This document shows, piece after piece, positions 20,603-29,475 of a stretch of 64,000 bases of DNA (within the stretch, counting starts at the first letter, position 1; the number at the start of each line of letters is the position of its first letter). The position numbers were made by a program, and so were the translations under genes. The notes beneath the pieces are model-generated. The model had not been told where the DNA came from, made no database searches, and saw nothing but the letters and a program-made list of their open reading frames with translations. Source of the stretch: Bacillota bacterium (GTDB lineage: Bacteria; Bacillota; Sulfobacillia; JAJZYS01; JAILZS01); assembly GCA_023512375.1 (NCBI GenBank), contig JAILZS010000009.1, positions 1 to 64,000 on the forward strand, given 5' to 3'.

Positions 20603-21487
20603 ATGGTCGAACCCGAGCCCGCGGTCGAGGTCTCCGAGCCCGTGGCCGCCGAGCGGCCCCGCTTCTGGCGCCACCTCCTGCGCAACCGGGGGGCGGCGGC
20701 CTCGCTCGGACTTCTGGCCGTCTTCGTCCTGGTGGCGGCGGGGGCGCAGTGGATCGCGCCGTACAACCCCAACGCCCAAAACCTCCTGGCGGCGCTGCAG
20801 CCGCCCTCCGCCCTGCACCTCTTGGGCACGGACGAGTACGGGCGCGACGTACTGTCCCGCCTATTGTTCGGCGCCCGCACCGCCCTGTTGGCGGCGGTGG
20901 CGGTGGTGGCGGTGTCGATGGTCGCCGGCGCCGTGTGGGGACTCGCCTCGGCCTACTACGGGGGCTGGGTGGACACGCTGCTCATGCGCGTGGTGGACGT
21001 GTTCATGGCCTTCCCGTTCCTGCTCCTCGCCCTCATGATCGTGGCCGCGCTCGGCTCGGGCGTGGTGCAGGCGGTCATCGCCGTGGCCATCTCCTACATG
21101 CCCGTCTACGCCCGCCTCGTGCGGGGTGTGGCCTTGGGGCTCAAGGAACTCGACTTCGTGCAGGCCGCGCGTTCGCTCGGGGCGCCTGGGGGATGGATCA
21201 TGCGCCGCCACCTCGTGCCCAACCTGGTGGGGCCGATCATCGTCCAGGCGACGCTCAACATGGGGACGGCCATCATCGACATCTCCGGCCTGTCGTTCCT
21301 CGGCATGGGGGTGCAGCCACCCCAGTCCGACTGGGGGGCCATGCTGGCGGACGCCCAGACCTACATCCTGCAGGCCGAATGGCTCGTGCTGGCGCCGGGC
21401 CTCGCCATCCTCCTCGTGGTCCTCGCCTTCAATCTGTTCGGCGACGGCCTGCGCGACGCCCTCGATCCGCGCGTCGAGCGGCACTGA
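20603..21487 (+). CDS. Peptide ABC transporter permease (DppC type)
   Basis: 'HLLGTDEYGRDVLSRLLFGARTALLAAV...' and 'DFVQAARSLGAPGGWIMRRHLVPNLVGPIIVQ'. Confidence 0.93.
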   Translation: MVEPEPAVEVSEPVAAERPRFWRHLLRNRGAAASLGLLAVFVLVAAGAQWIAPYNPNAQNLLAALQPPSALHLLGTDEYGRDVLSRLLFGARTALLAAVAVVAVSMVAGAVWGLASAYYGGWVDTLLMRVVDVFMAFPFLLLALMIVAALGSGVVQAVIAVAISYMPVYARLVRGVALGLKELDFVQAARSLGAPGGWIMRRHLVPNLVGPIIVQATLNMGTAIIDISGLSFLGMGVQPPQSDWGAMLADAQTYILQAEWLVLAPGLAILLVVLAFNLFGDGLRDALDPRVERH

Positions 21488-21578
21488 GAAGGGCGGACGA
21501 CGACCGGGGCAGGCCGTGCGCCGATACCCACCGCAGAGGACTTCGAGACGTAGGGCCCAGCGGTCGACATTCGCTGGC

Positions 21579-21622
21579 TTGACAATGATTCACAATCCTG
21601 TTATTCTACAGAGCCATAGAAT
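21579..21622 (+). promoter_or_regulatory. Near-consensus SigA promoter with overlapping inverted-repeat operator
   Basis: TTGACA (21579-21584) - 17 bp - TATTCT (21602-21607); ATTCTA (21603-21608) - N8 - TAGAAT (21617-21622). Confidence 0.85.
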
Positions 21623-21639
21623 GACATCGGGGTGTAGGC

Positions 21640-22323
21640 ATGCGAGACCGGATTCCGGATCGTGCCTTCAAAGATGCCGTGTACGAACAATTGGCCCGGG
21701 TGGGTCGGGCAGTCGATCATCCGCGGCGACTGGAGCTTCTGGACCTCCTTTGCCAGGGGCCCATGACAGTGGACGAGCTGGCCCGAAAGGCTGCCATGTC
21801 CATGGGCAGTGCCTCTCAGCACCTTCAAGTGCTTCGGGAGGCTCGCCTCGTGCGGGCACGGAGGCAAGGCTCCCACATGTGGTATCAGCTTGCCGATGGG
21901 AGTGTCTGTGCCTTTTACTTGGCCCTCCGCTCGCTTGCTGAGCAGCGATACGCGGAGATCCGCAGCCTCATGGAGGACTTTCTGCGGGAGATGGACGCGC
22001 TTGAGGCGATCGATGCGCGGACGTTGGAAGAGCGCATGGAGCACGAGGACGTCGTCTTGCTTGACGTACGGCCGCCCGAAGAGTATGCATCCGGTCACTG
22101 GCCTGGCGCGTGGTCGGTGCCGCTGGACGAATTGGCTGACCGGCTAGCCGACCTGCCGCGCGACCGGACAGTTGTAGCGTACTGTCGGGGGCCGTACTGC
22201 GTGATGGCCCCCCATGCTGTCCAAATTTTGCGGCAGGCCGGTTTCAGGGCACTACGGCTCTCGGAGGGTCCGGGGGATTGGAGGGTGGCGGGACGTGCCA
22301 TAGCCACAGGCCCGGATCCGTAA
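21640..22323 (+). CDS. ArsR-family HTH regulator fused to rhodanese domain
   Basis: N-terminal wHTH 'HPRRLELLDLLCQGPMTVDELARKAAMSMGSASQHLQVLREARLVRARRQG'; C-terminal rhodanese 'VVLLDVRPPEEYASGHWPGAWSVPLDEL...VVAYCRGPYCVMA'. Confidence 0.95.
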   Translation: MRDRIPDRAFKDAVYEQLARVGRAVDHPRRLELLDLLCQGPMTVDELARKAAMSMGSASQHLQVLREARLVRARRQGSHMWYQLADGSVCAFYLALRSLAEQRYAEIRSLMEDFLREMDALEAIDARTLEERMEHEDVVLLDVRPPEEYASGHWPGAWSVPLDELADRLADLPRDRTVVAYCRGPYCVMAPHAVQILRQAGFRALRLSEGPGDWRVAGRAIATGPDP

Positions 22324-22398
22324 ACGCCCAGACAGCGCTGTGTCACGCTGGTCCAGTCGCAAAGGTGCTGTCGCTCGCCGAAGGAGGCCTACCTTCCC

Positions 22399-22749
22399 GT
22401 GAACGTGCTCGTAGTGGTGAACGACCCGCCGTACGGTTCGGAGCGACCCTACAACGCCCTTCGTCATGCCAACGCGCTGGGAAAGCGGACCGATGTGACC
22501 GTCCGCCTCTTCCTCCTCGCGGACGCCGTCCAGTGCGCCCGTCGGGGCCAACAGACACCGTCCGGTTACTACAACATCGAACGCATGCTGACCGTCGCTG
22601 CACGGCAGGACACCGAGATCGCTGCCTGTGGTTCCTGCCTAGACACTCGGGGTCTAAAGACGGAAGACCTCGTGGAGGGGGTCCGGCGCGGCTCGATGGA
22701 GGAGCTGGCCGCTTGGACCCTCTGGGCTGACCGCGTGATCGTGTACTGA
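22399..22749 (+). CDS. DsrE/DsrF-like family protein
   Basis: 'MNVLVVVNDPPYGSERPYNALRHANALGKRTDVTVRLFLLADAVQCARRGQQTPSGYYNIERML', conserved CGSC; GTG start. Confidence 0.85.
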   Translation: MNVLVVVNDPPYGSERPYNALRHANALGKRTDVTVRLFLLADAVQCARRGQQTPSGYYNIERMLTVAARQDTEIAACGSCLDTRGLKTEDLVEGVRRGSMEELAAWTLWADRVIVY

Positions 22750-22769
22750 CGTCCGGGGGAGGGAATGGC

Positions 22770-23918
22770 GTGCACCGCATTCTGGTGGTGGGCGCCGGGG
22801 TGGGTGGTCTCGCTGCGGCCCATCGGCTCCGGCAGCGGCTTGAGCCCGAGGACGAGATCGTGGTGTTGGATCAGCGCAACGCCCATACATTTTGGCCATC
22901 CTTGCTATGGATTTTGAGCGGTACACGCCATTCCGACGACGTCAGCCGCCCCCTTGCCGCCCTCCGGGAGCGGAGGCTGAAGGTGGTACAGGCGGAGGTC
23001 TCGGCCGTGGACCCAACCTCGGTCTGCGTAACGGCCGACGGGCGCGCTTGGACCGGGGACGCCTTGGTGCTCGCCCCGGGCGCCGAGCTCGACCCTTCTG
23101 GCATTCCTGGACTGGAAGAGGGTGGCCACAACCTCTATACAGTTGCCGGCTCCGAGAGCGCCTTTCGGGTCCTGGAGTCCCTGACCCACGGACAGGTGGT
23201 GGTGCTCATCGCGAGCGTACCCTTTAAGTGCCCGGCGGCGCCGTACGAAGCCGCCATGCTCGTGGACGGATACCTGCGCCGGCGACGTCGGCGGTCGGCT
23301 GTGACCGTGAGCGTGTGGGCTGCCGAGGCGGCACCCATGGGCGTGGCGGGACCAGCTATCAGCCAGGCTGTGGTGGAGGCCGTGGCGCAGCGGGGGATCG
23401 ACTACCATCCTGATGAGCGCGTCGAGCACGTGGATCCGGGTAGACGTCGCATCCGGTTCCAATCCGGCACTGAGGTGGAATACGATCTGCTCATCTACGT
23501 GCCGCCCCACCGAGTTCCGCAGCTAGCCGTACAGTCCGGTATGGCCCCGGCGGACGGCTGGGTACAGGTGGACCGGCGCACCTTGGAGACCCGTTGGGAC
23601 CGTGTATGGGCCATCGGTGACGTGACAGGGATCACGCTGCCCTCGGGCAAGCTCCTTCCCAAGGCTGGAGTGTTTGCGCACCGCCAGGGGGAAGTCGTCG
23701 CTGACCGCATTGCCGCGGCACTAGCGGGTCAGTCCGAAGGGCCAACCTTCGATGGGCAGGGTGAGTGCTTCATCGAGATGGGCGGCGGGGTGGCTGGCTT
23801 TGCGCGCGGGAATTTCTATGCCGAACCGATGCCGGTGGTTCGGGCATTCCGGCCCGGTCGGCACTGGCATCTGGCGAAACTGGCCTTTGAACGCTCCTGG
23901 TGGAGCCAGTGGTGGTAG
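22770..23918 (+). CDS. FAD/NAD(P)-dependent oxidoreductase, sulfide:quinone reductase-like
   Basis: 'ILVVGAGVGGLAAAHRLRQRL', 'FKCPAAPYEAAMLVDGYLR', 'VWAIGDVTGITLPSGKLLPKAGVFAHRQGEVVADRI'. Confidence 0.88.
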   Translation: MHRILVVGAGVGGLAAAHRLRQRLEPEDEIVVLDQRNAHTFWPSLLWILSGTRHSDDVSRPLAALRERRLKVVQAEVSAVDPTSVCVTADGRAWTGDALVLAPGAELDPSGIPGLEEGGHNLYTVAGSESAFRVLESLTHGQVVVLIASVPFKCPAAPYEAAMLVDGYLRRRRRRSAVTVSVWAAEAAPMGVAGPAISQAVVEAVAQRGIDYHPDERVEHVDPGRRRIRFQSGTEVEYDLLIYVPPHRVPQLAVQSGMAPADGWVQVDRRTLETRWDRVWAIGDVTGITLPSGKLLPKAGVFAHRQGEVVADRIAAALAGQSEGPTFDGQGECFIEMGGGVAGFARGNFYAEPMPVVRAFRPGRHWHLAKLAFERSWWSQWW

Positions 23919-24622
23919 CCCAAATGGGTAGGAGATGGCCTAAGACGCTGTTTGACCAAGCGGTGGCGGCCAGGTATGACCGCTTCTGCGATACCGACAT
24001 GGGCGAGTACGTAGACCAGGCGGAGCGGGAGCTGCTTTGGCCGCTGCTGGACCCGTCGACGGGCATGGCGGTGGTAGATCTCGGATGCGGCACTGGTGCG
24101 TACACGGTGAGGCTGGCTGAGGAAGGATGCCAAGCCGTGGGTGTGGATATCTCGCCGGCCATGCTGGCGGTGGCTCAGACAAAGGTCCCCCGCAGCGGGA
24201 AAGTGCGTTGGGTGGAGGCGGACCTTGTACGCCTGCCGTTCGCCGACGGGGCGTTCCACCGCGGTCTCCTGCAGGTCACCTTGGAGTTCGTGGACGAGCC
24301 GCAGGAAGTGGTACAGGAGGCGATGCGTGTCATCGCCCCAGGGGGACGACTGGTGGTGGGCCTGATTTTGGCCACGGGGCCTTGGGCAGCCCACTACCGC
24401 GACCGGGGCCGCACGGACCTCCACTCCATCTGGCGCAGGGCCCACTTCTTCGAGCCCGACACGCTAACGGAGTGGATAGGACGTCCCCCTGACGCCGAGC
24501 AGCGCGGACTCTGGGTTGGGCCCGAAGCCTGGCCTGGGGTGGAAGCGGCTTGGCGCAATGAGCGGGCGGGTGGGCACGACCCGATGGAAGCGGGCTTCGC
24601 CGCGCTCGCCTGGCGTCTCTGA
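23900..24622 (+). CDS. Class I SAM-dependent methyltransferase (UbiE-like)
   Basis: 'MAVVDLGCGTGAYTVRLAEEGCQAVGVDISPAMLAVAQ', 'ADLVRLPFADGAF'; overlaps upstream gene. Confidence 0.88.
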   Translation: MEPVVVAQMGRRWPKTLFDQAVAARYDRFCDTDMGEYVDQAERELLWPLLDPSTGMAVVDLGCGTGAYTVRLAEEGCQAVGVDISPAMLAVAQTKVPRSGKVRWVEADLVRLPFADGAFHRGLLQVTLEFVDEPQEVVQEAMRVIAPGGRLVVGLILATGPWAAHYRDRGRTDLHSIWRRAHFFEPDTLTEWIGRPPDAEQRGLWVGPEAWPGVEAAWRNERAGGHDPMEAGFAALAWRL

Positions 24623-24696
24623 TGGCTGGCTTCCCAGCCGCGGTGAGCTGCACGCCGTGACGGCCTCGGTCGACCAGCGACTTGGGGAACTCCCGC

Positions 24697-25923
24697 CTAG
24701 AGCGACGGCCCGGCGGCGCCCAAGCGAGTGCCGGCGCCTTCGGCCCCACCCGCGTCCGGTTGGACCGCGGCCCCGTCCGGGGCCGTCTGCTCCAGCATCA
24801 ACCTCGCCTTGGCCGCATCGAGCCCCGCACCCAGGGAGCGGAAGCGGGCGAAGGCGCGCGATAGGAAGGCGGCGGCCTGTTCGACCCGGCCCTCCTCCCG
24901 CAGGGACACCCCCTTGAGGTAGAGGCAGCGGGCGGCGTCCAGGACCGCGCCCTCGCGCTCGAACACCTGCCTCGCTTGGCGCAGGAGGACGTCCGCTCCG
25001 GCATAGTCTCCGCGGTCGATCCGCATCGCCGCCGTAAGCAGGCGGCAGCGGTGCACGTCGGCGGCGCGGCCGTGCCGTTCGTAGCGGGCCTCGGCGCTCC
25101 CGGCCAGGGCCTGGGCCGCGATGTCGCGCCCGAGGACGTACTGCGCCTGCGCCAGGCTGAGCGTGGCGTGCGCCTCCAGCAGGAAGGCGCCGTGCAGGCG
25201 GAACACCTCGCGGCAGACGGCGAACGCGCCACGCGCCAGTTCCGGCTCTCCCCCCGCGAGCAGGGCGTGGCCCAGGAGATAGCGCACGCGCGCGCCGTCG
25301 AGCGGACGCCCCAGGGCCTCGAACTCGGAAGCCGCGGTGCGAAGCCAAGATGTCGCTTCCGCCCCGCGGCCCAGTGCGGCGTGCACGCGGCCGAGGTCCC
25401 GCGCGCATGCGGCGGCGTCCGGCCCGAGCCCGAGGCGGCGGTAGCGCTCGCGCGCGTCCATCAGGGAGGCGGCCGCGGCCATCGTGTCGCCGGCCGCCAT
25501 GGCGGACAGCCCGAGGCAGCGCGCATAGTTGGCGCGCGTCACCGCGTCTACCGCGGGGTCGTCGACGAAGGCGCCGGCTTGTTCCAGGGCCGCGCCGGCC
25601 CGCCTCGTCTTGCCAGCCCCCAGTGCCGCCGTGGCGACGAGTACGAGCGCCTGCGCCCGCTCCGCTGCTCCTGTCCGGACGTCGGCGGCGGCCGCGGCGA
25701 GCTCGGCCCACACCAAGCCCTCGCCGTCGCGGCCTCGCGCCAGGGCCTCCCGTGCCCGAGTTTGCGCTGCCGCGCGGAGGCGGCGCGCCCCTGCGGGGTC
25801 GCCTTCGCGCACGCGTTCGCGCACCGCCTCGGCCGTCTCGGCCATGGGGCGGTCGCCGCTCGCAGCCGCCTTCGCCAGGTCGGATAACCATTGCGCCTCT
25901 GGCGCCGCTCCGTCGCTGTTCAT
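24697..25923 (-). CDS. TPR-like repeat protein
   Basis: Repeating helical units; ATG overlaps the TGA of the upstream oxidoreductase gene. Confidence 0.65.
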   Translation of the reverse strand: MNSDGAAPEAQWLSDLAKAAASGDRPMAETAEAVRERVREGDPAGARRLRAAAQTRAREALARGRDGEGLVWAELAAAAADVRTGAAERAQALVLVATAALGAGKTRRAGAALEQAGAFVDDPAVDAVTRANYARCLGLSAMAAGDTMAAAASLMDARERYRRLGLGPDAAACARDLGRVHAALGRGAEATSWLRTAASEFEALGRPLDGARVRYLLGHALLAGGEPELARGAFAVCREVFRLHGAFLLEAHATLSLAQAQYVLGRDIAAQALAGSAEARYERHGRAADVHRCRLLTAAMRIDRGDYAGADVLLRQARQVFEREGAVLDAARCLYLKGVSLREEGRVEQAAAFLSRAFARFRSLGAGLDAAKARLMLEQTAPDGAAVQPDAGGAEGAGTRLGAAGPSL

Positions 25924-27698
25924 ACGAGAGGCCCCGGACGCCGCCAGTAACGGTTGACGATACCGTCCGCCGCCCGGTAGGCGAGGGCGCCCACGGTGCC
26001 GGTGGGGTTGAAGCCGGCCTGCTGGGGGAAGGCGCTGGCGCCCACCACCCAGACGTTGTCGAAGTCCCACATCTGGAGGTAGTTGTTGACCACCGAGGTG
26101 GCCGGGTCGGCACCCATGATCGCCCCGCCGGTGTTGTGGGTCGACTGGTACACCGCCGCGTCGTAGTGCTCGGGCAGGTGCGGGTTGGCCGCGTAGGTCT
26201 TCGCCCCCGTCGCCCGCAGGATGCCCTCGATCTTGCCGACCACGTAGGCGATCATCTTGCGCTCGTTGTCGTGCCAGTCGAATGTCATGCGCACCAGCGG
26301 CAGCCCCCACTGGTCCCGGTAGTTGGGGTCGAGGTCGAGGAACGCGTCGCGGTACGAGAGGACCCCCCCCTGCGCACCGACGGAGAACGTGCTGTTGTGG
26401 TAACGGCGGATGGCCGCCTTCCACTGCGCCCCCCACGGCGGCGTGCCGGGCGGGACCGGTAGGTACTGGATGGGCCGCGCCCCGGTGTTCGAGGCGGAGA
26501 TCGAGGCGCCGCCGATGAAGCCCAGGCCGGCGTGGTCGAAGTTGTCGGCGTTGAAGTCGTCGATCACCTCCGACAGCGCGCCGGCGCCCATGAACGGCTC
26601 GAAGGTGCGGTCCGTGAAGTAGGCGGCTCCGCCCCCGCCGACCTGGTAGGCGTAGTTCTTGCCCACCACCCCTTCGCCCGTCGTCGGGTCGTACGGCCGG
26701 CCCATCTTGGACAACAGGAGCAGCCGGACGTTGTTGAACACGTACGAGGTGAGGATGACGATGGCCGCGGGCTGCTGCACCTCTTGGCCGGTCGTGTCGT
26801 AGTACGAGACGCCGATCGCGCGTCGGCCGTCGTGGTCGACGCGGAACACGTAGCAGCCGGTGCGAAGCTCGAACCGCCCGGTCGCCAACGCCACCGGCAG
26901 GACCGTCACGTTGGGGCTGGCCTTGGCGCCCACCTCGCAGCCGAAGCGCTCGCAGAAACCGCAGTACACGCACGGCCCCCGCACTACCCCGTCGGGGTTG
27001 CGGTAGCCCACCGACAGGTTGGCGGACGGCCCGCGGAAGGGATGGTATCCGAGACGGGCGGCGGTCTCCTCGAACAGGGCGACGGTGCGGGACCTGGCCA
27101 TCGGCGGGGTGGGGTACTCCCGGGCGCGCGGTCCCTCGAACGGGTTCCCGCCGGGCTGGATCTTGCCCCGGAGGTTTCCTGCCTTGCCCGAGATGCCGGC
27201 CATGTACTCGAAGCGGTCGTAGTAGGGTTCGAGTTCCTCGTAGGTGATGCCCCAGTCCTGGATCGTCGTCCCCTCGGGCAGGGCTCGCCTGCCGTAGCGC
27301 GCGATGGTCGAAGACCGCATGGTGAAGTCCCACGGATGATAGCGCCAGGTCTGTCCGTTCCAGTGCACGCCCGATCCCCCGAGACCGGTCCCTGGCAGGA
27401 ACGAGCCGAGTTGGCGCCACGGAAGGGCCGGCTCGCGCAGGTTATGGCGCAACGTCCACGTCTCGTGCGCCGGGTTCTGCATCATCTCGTGCCGGACCGC
27501 GTACTTGAGCTCGTCGCGGTCGAGCCAATCCTCCGTCTGGCGGTTCATGCCGCGTTCCAGGCCCACCACGTGCAGACCTGCCTTGGAAAGCTCGGCCGCC
27601 AGGATGCCGCCTGCCCAGCCGACGCCGACGATCACCGCATCCGCTTCCGGCATACGCACCACCGCCGCTCCCCCCTCGTTCACACCTCGACCTTGCAC
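25920..27698 (-). CDS. GMC oxidoreductase (gluconate/sorbitol dehydrogenase flavoprotein subunit-like)
   Basis: 'ADAVIVGVGWAGGILAAELSKAGLHVVGLERG', 'GTGLGGSGVHWNGQTWRYHPWDF', 'NTGGAIMGADPATSVVNNYLQMWDFDNVWVVGASAFPQQAGFNPTGTVGALAYRAAD'. Confidence 0.92.
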   Translation of the reverse strand: MQGRGVNEGGAAVVRMPEADAVIVGVGWAGGILAAELSKAGLHVVGLERGMNRQTEDWLDRDELKYAVRHEMMQNPAHETWTLRHNLREPALPWRQLGSFLPGTGLGGSGVHWNGQTWRYHPWDFTMRSSTIARYGRRALPEGTTIQDWGITYEELEPYYDRFEYMAGISGKAGNLRGKIQPGGNPFEGPRAREYPTPPMARSRTVALFEETAARLGYHPFRGPSANLSVGYRNPDGVVRGPCVYCGFCERFGCEVGAKASPNVTVLPVALATGRFELRTGCYVFRVDHDGRRAIGVSYYDTTGQEVQQPAAIVILTSYVFNNVRLLLLSKMGRPYDPTTGEGVVGKNYAYQVGGGGAAYFTDRTFEPFMGAGALSEVIDDFNADNFDHAGLGFIGGASISASNTGARPIQYLPVPPGTPPWGAQWKAAIRRYHNSTFSVGAQGGVLSYRDAFLDLDPNYRDQWGLPLVRMTFDWHDNERKMIAYVVGKIEGILRATGAKTYAANPHLPEHYDAAVYQSTHNTGGAIMGADPATSVVNNYLQMWDFDNVWVVGASAFPQQAGFNPTGTVGALAYRAADGIVNRYWRRPGPLV

Positions 27699-27717
27699 GC
27701 GTCGTCGCCGCGGGCGG

Positions 27718-28518
27718 TCAGTAGACGGTCTGCGCCAGGCCGGCCGGCGCGACGTTGTACACCACCTCGAACTTGTCGATGTACTCGAAGTACACGTCGC
27801 CGTACGCCATGGGGTCGCCGGGGAAACGCACCCACTCCCAGCCGATGAAGTCGCGGTTGCCGCCGTACACGGGGTCGGAGAACAGCCCCTCGATGACGTT
27901 CGCCTGGAACACGGCGAAGAACACGTCGGAGGTGGGCTGCATGGGGATCTGGCCCGCCGCCATGGCGGTCAGGACGGCGTCCTGGGTGGCCGCCGGCAGG
28001 GAGGCGAAGCTGGCCCCCTGGTGGTGGGCGGCGAGGTAGGCGTTCAGGGCATCGAGACCGATCCGGTAGAGGTCGCGCGGCGTGACGGGGTACTGCCAAC
28101 CGTGGAAGGCGTCGCCCGGGGTGAGGTAGGGGCCGTTGAGGTAGGTGCGGTCGGCGCGGCCGAACCCCCCCGCCAGCTGGCCGTCGATGTAATCCGTCAC
28201 CCGTGCGTCGGCAGCTCCCGGGCTGACCGCGTCGGCCGGAAAGATGCGCTCGGCCATGGCCGTGATCGTCTCGGCGTCGGCGGTGCTGAAGAACAGGAGG
28301 GGGCGGTGGCCGAGCTCTCTGGCGGTACCGGTGACCGGCGCAGGCGACGCCGTCGTCGCCGCCTCCGCCCGGGACACGGTGGCCAGCTGCACGCCGACCG
28401 ACCCCATGATCCCCGCCGTGGCCACCGTCTTGAGAAACCGCGCCCGAGTCATGGGCTCGCGCCAGAGGGCGAGCAGGGGCGTGGCGAGGGGGGGCGTCGG
28501 CGCATCGCGGTTGTCCAC
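27718..28518 (-). CDS. Gluconate 2-dehydrogenase subunit 3 family protein, Tat-like signal
   Basis: 'MTRARFLKTVATAGIMGSVGVQL...FFSTADAETITAMAERIFPADAVSPGAADARVTDYIDGQLAG'; GTG start preceded by AAGGAGG. Confidence 0.88.
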   Translation of the reverse strand: MDNRDAPTPPLATPLLALWREPMTRARFLKTVATAGIMGSVGVQLATVSRAEAATTASPAPVTGTARELGHRPLLFFSTADAETITAMAERIFPADAVSPGAADARVTDYIDGQLAGGFGRADRTYLNGPYLTPGDAFHGWQYPVTPRDLYRIGLDALNAYLAAHHQGASFASLPAATQDAVLTAMAAGQIPMQPTSDVFFAVFQANVIEGLFSDPVYGGNRDFIGWEWVRFPGDPMAYGDVYFEYIDKFEVVYNVAPAGLAQTVY

Positions 28519-28733
28519 GCGGATCCTCCTTCGTGCCAGGGTGCGTCCGCCCATCCGCCCGGCGCTTCGGTTCGGCGAACGCGGGCGAGCCGGGGGACGC
28601 GGCGAGGTTCGTCCCCTGGCTACGTCGAATCCTTCAGTGTTTTCTGACTTATTTTGTCGGCATGCGGGCATGAAGCGGGAGGGCGCCGGCCGCGCGCAGG
28701 GCCTCCTCGACCGCGATCGGGAGGAACCCCCCG

Positions 28734-28772
28734 AACCTTGTCGAACGACAGCCCATTCGGTCGGACAAGGTT
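28734..28772. promoter_or_regulatory. 9-bp inverted repeat immediately upstream of ftsE
   Basis: AACCTTGTC - N21 - GACAAGGTT. Confidence 0.55.
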
Positions 28773-28788
28773 GGAGGGGCCGAACCGG

Positions 28789-29475
28789 GTGGTGGAGCTC
28801 GTCGGGGTGACCAAGACCTACCCGAACGGGGCCGGTGCCCTCCGGGGCGTCGACCTCACGGTGCAGGACGGGGAGTTCGTCTACCTCATCGGCCCGAGCG
28901 GCGCGGGCAAGTCGAGCCTTTTGCGCCTCTTGTACCGGGAGGAGCGCCCCACCCGCGGTACCGTGGTGGTCGACGGCGTCAACGTGGGACGCCTCAGGCC
29001 CGGGCAGGTGGCCATGTACCGCCGGCGCATCGGCGTCATCTTCCAGGACTTCCGCCTTCTCCCGCAGTGGAGCGTGTACAAAAACGTGGCCTTCGCCCTG
29101 CGGGTCACGGGCGCCTCGCCGCGGGAGATCCGCCGGCGCGTGGGTCCGGCCCTGGACGAGGTCGGCCTGTGGCACAAGCGGGATGTGCTCGCCACCCAGC
29201 TGTCGGGGGGCGAGCAGCAGCGCGTGGCCATCGCCCGCGCCATGGTGCACCGTCCCCGCCTCCTGCTGGCGGACGAGCCCACCGGCAACCTGGACCCGGT
29301 GGCGGCGCGGGAGGTGCACCGCATCCTCCTCGACCTCAACGCCCGGGGCACCACGGTGATCATGGCCACCCACGCCTCCCACCTGGTGGACGACGTGCGC
29401 CGCCGGGTGGTCGCCCTCGACGCGGGCCGCGTGGTGCGCGACGCGCGCGCCGGGGGGTACGCCCATGGCGGCTAG
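28789..29475 (+). CDS. ftsE: Cell division ATP-binding protein FtsE
   Basis: 'VVELVGVTKTYPNGAGALRGVDLTVQDGEFVYLIGPSGAGKSSLLRLLYREERPTRG', 'LSGGEQQRVAIARAMVHRPRLLLADEPTGNLDP'; followed by ftsX. Confidence 0.95.
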   Translation: MVELVGVTKTYPNGAGALRGVDLTVQDGEFVYLIGPSGAGKSSLLRLLYREERPTRGTVVVDGVNVGRLRPGQVAMYRRRIGVIFQDFRLLPQWSVYKNVAFALRVTGASPREIRRRVGPALDEVGLWHKRDVLATQLSGGEQQRVAIARAMVHRPRLLLADEPTGNLDPVAAREVHRILLDLNARGTTVIMATHASHLVDDVRRRVVALDAGRVVRDARAGGYAHGG

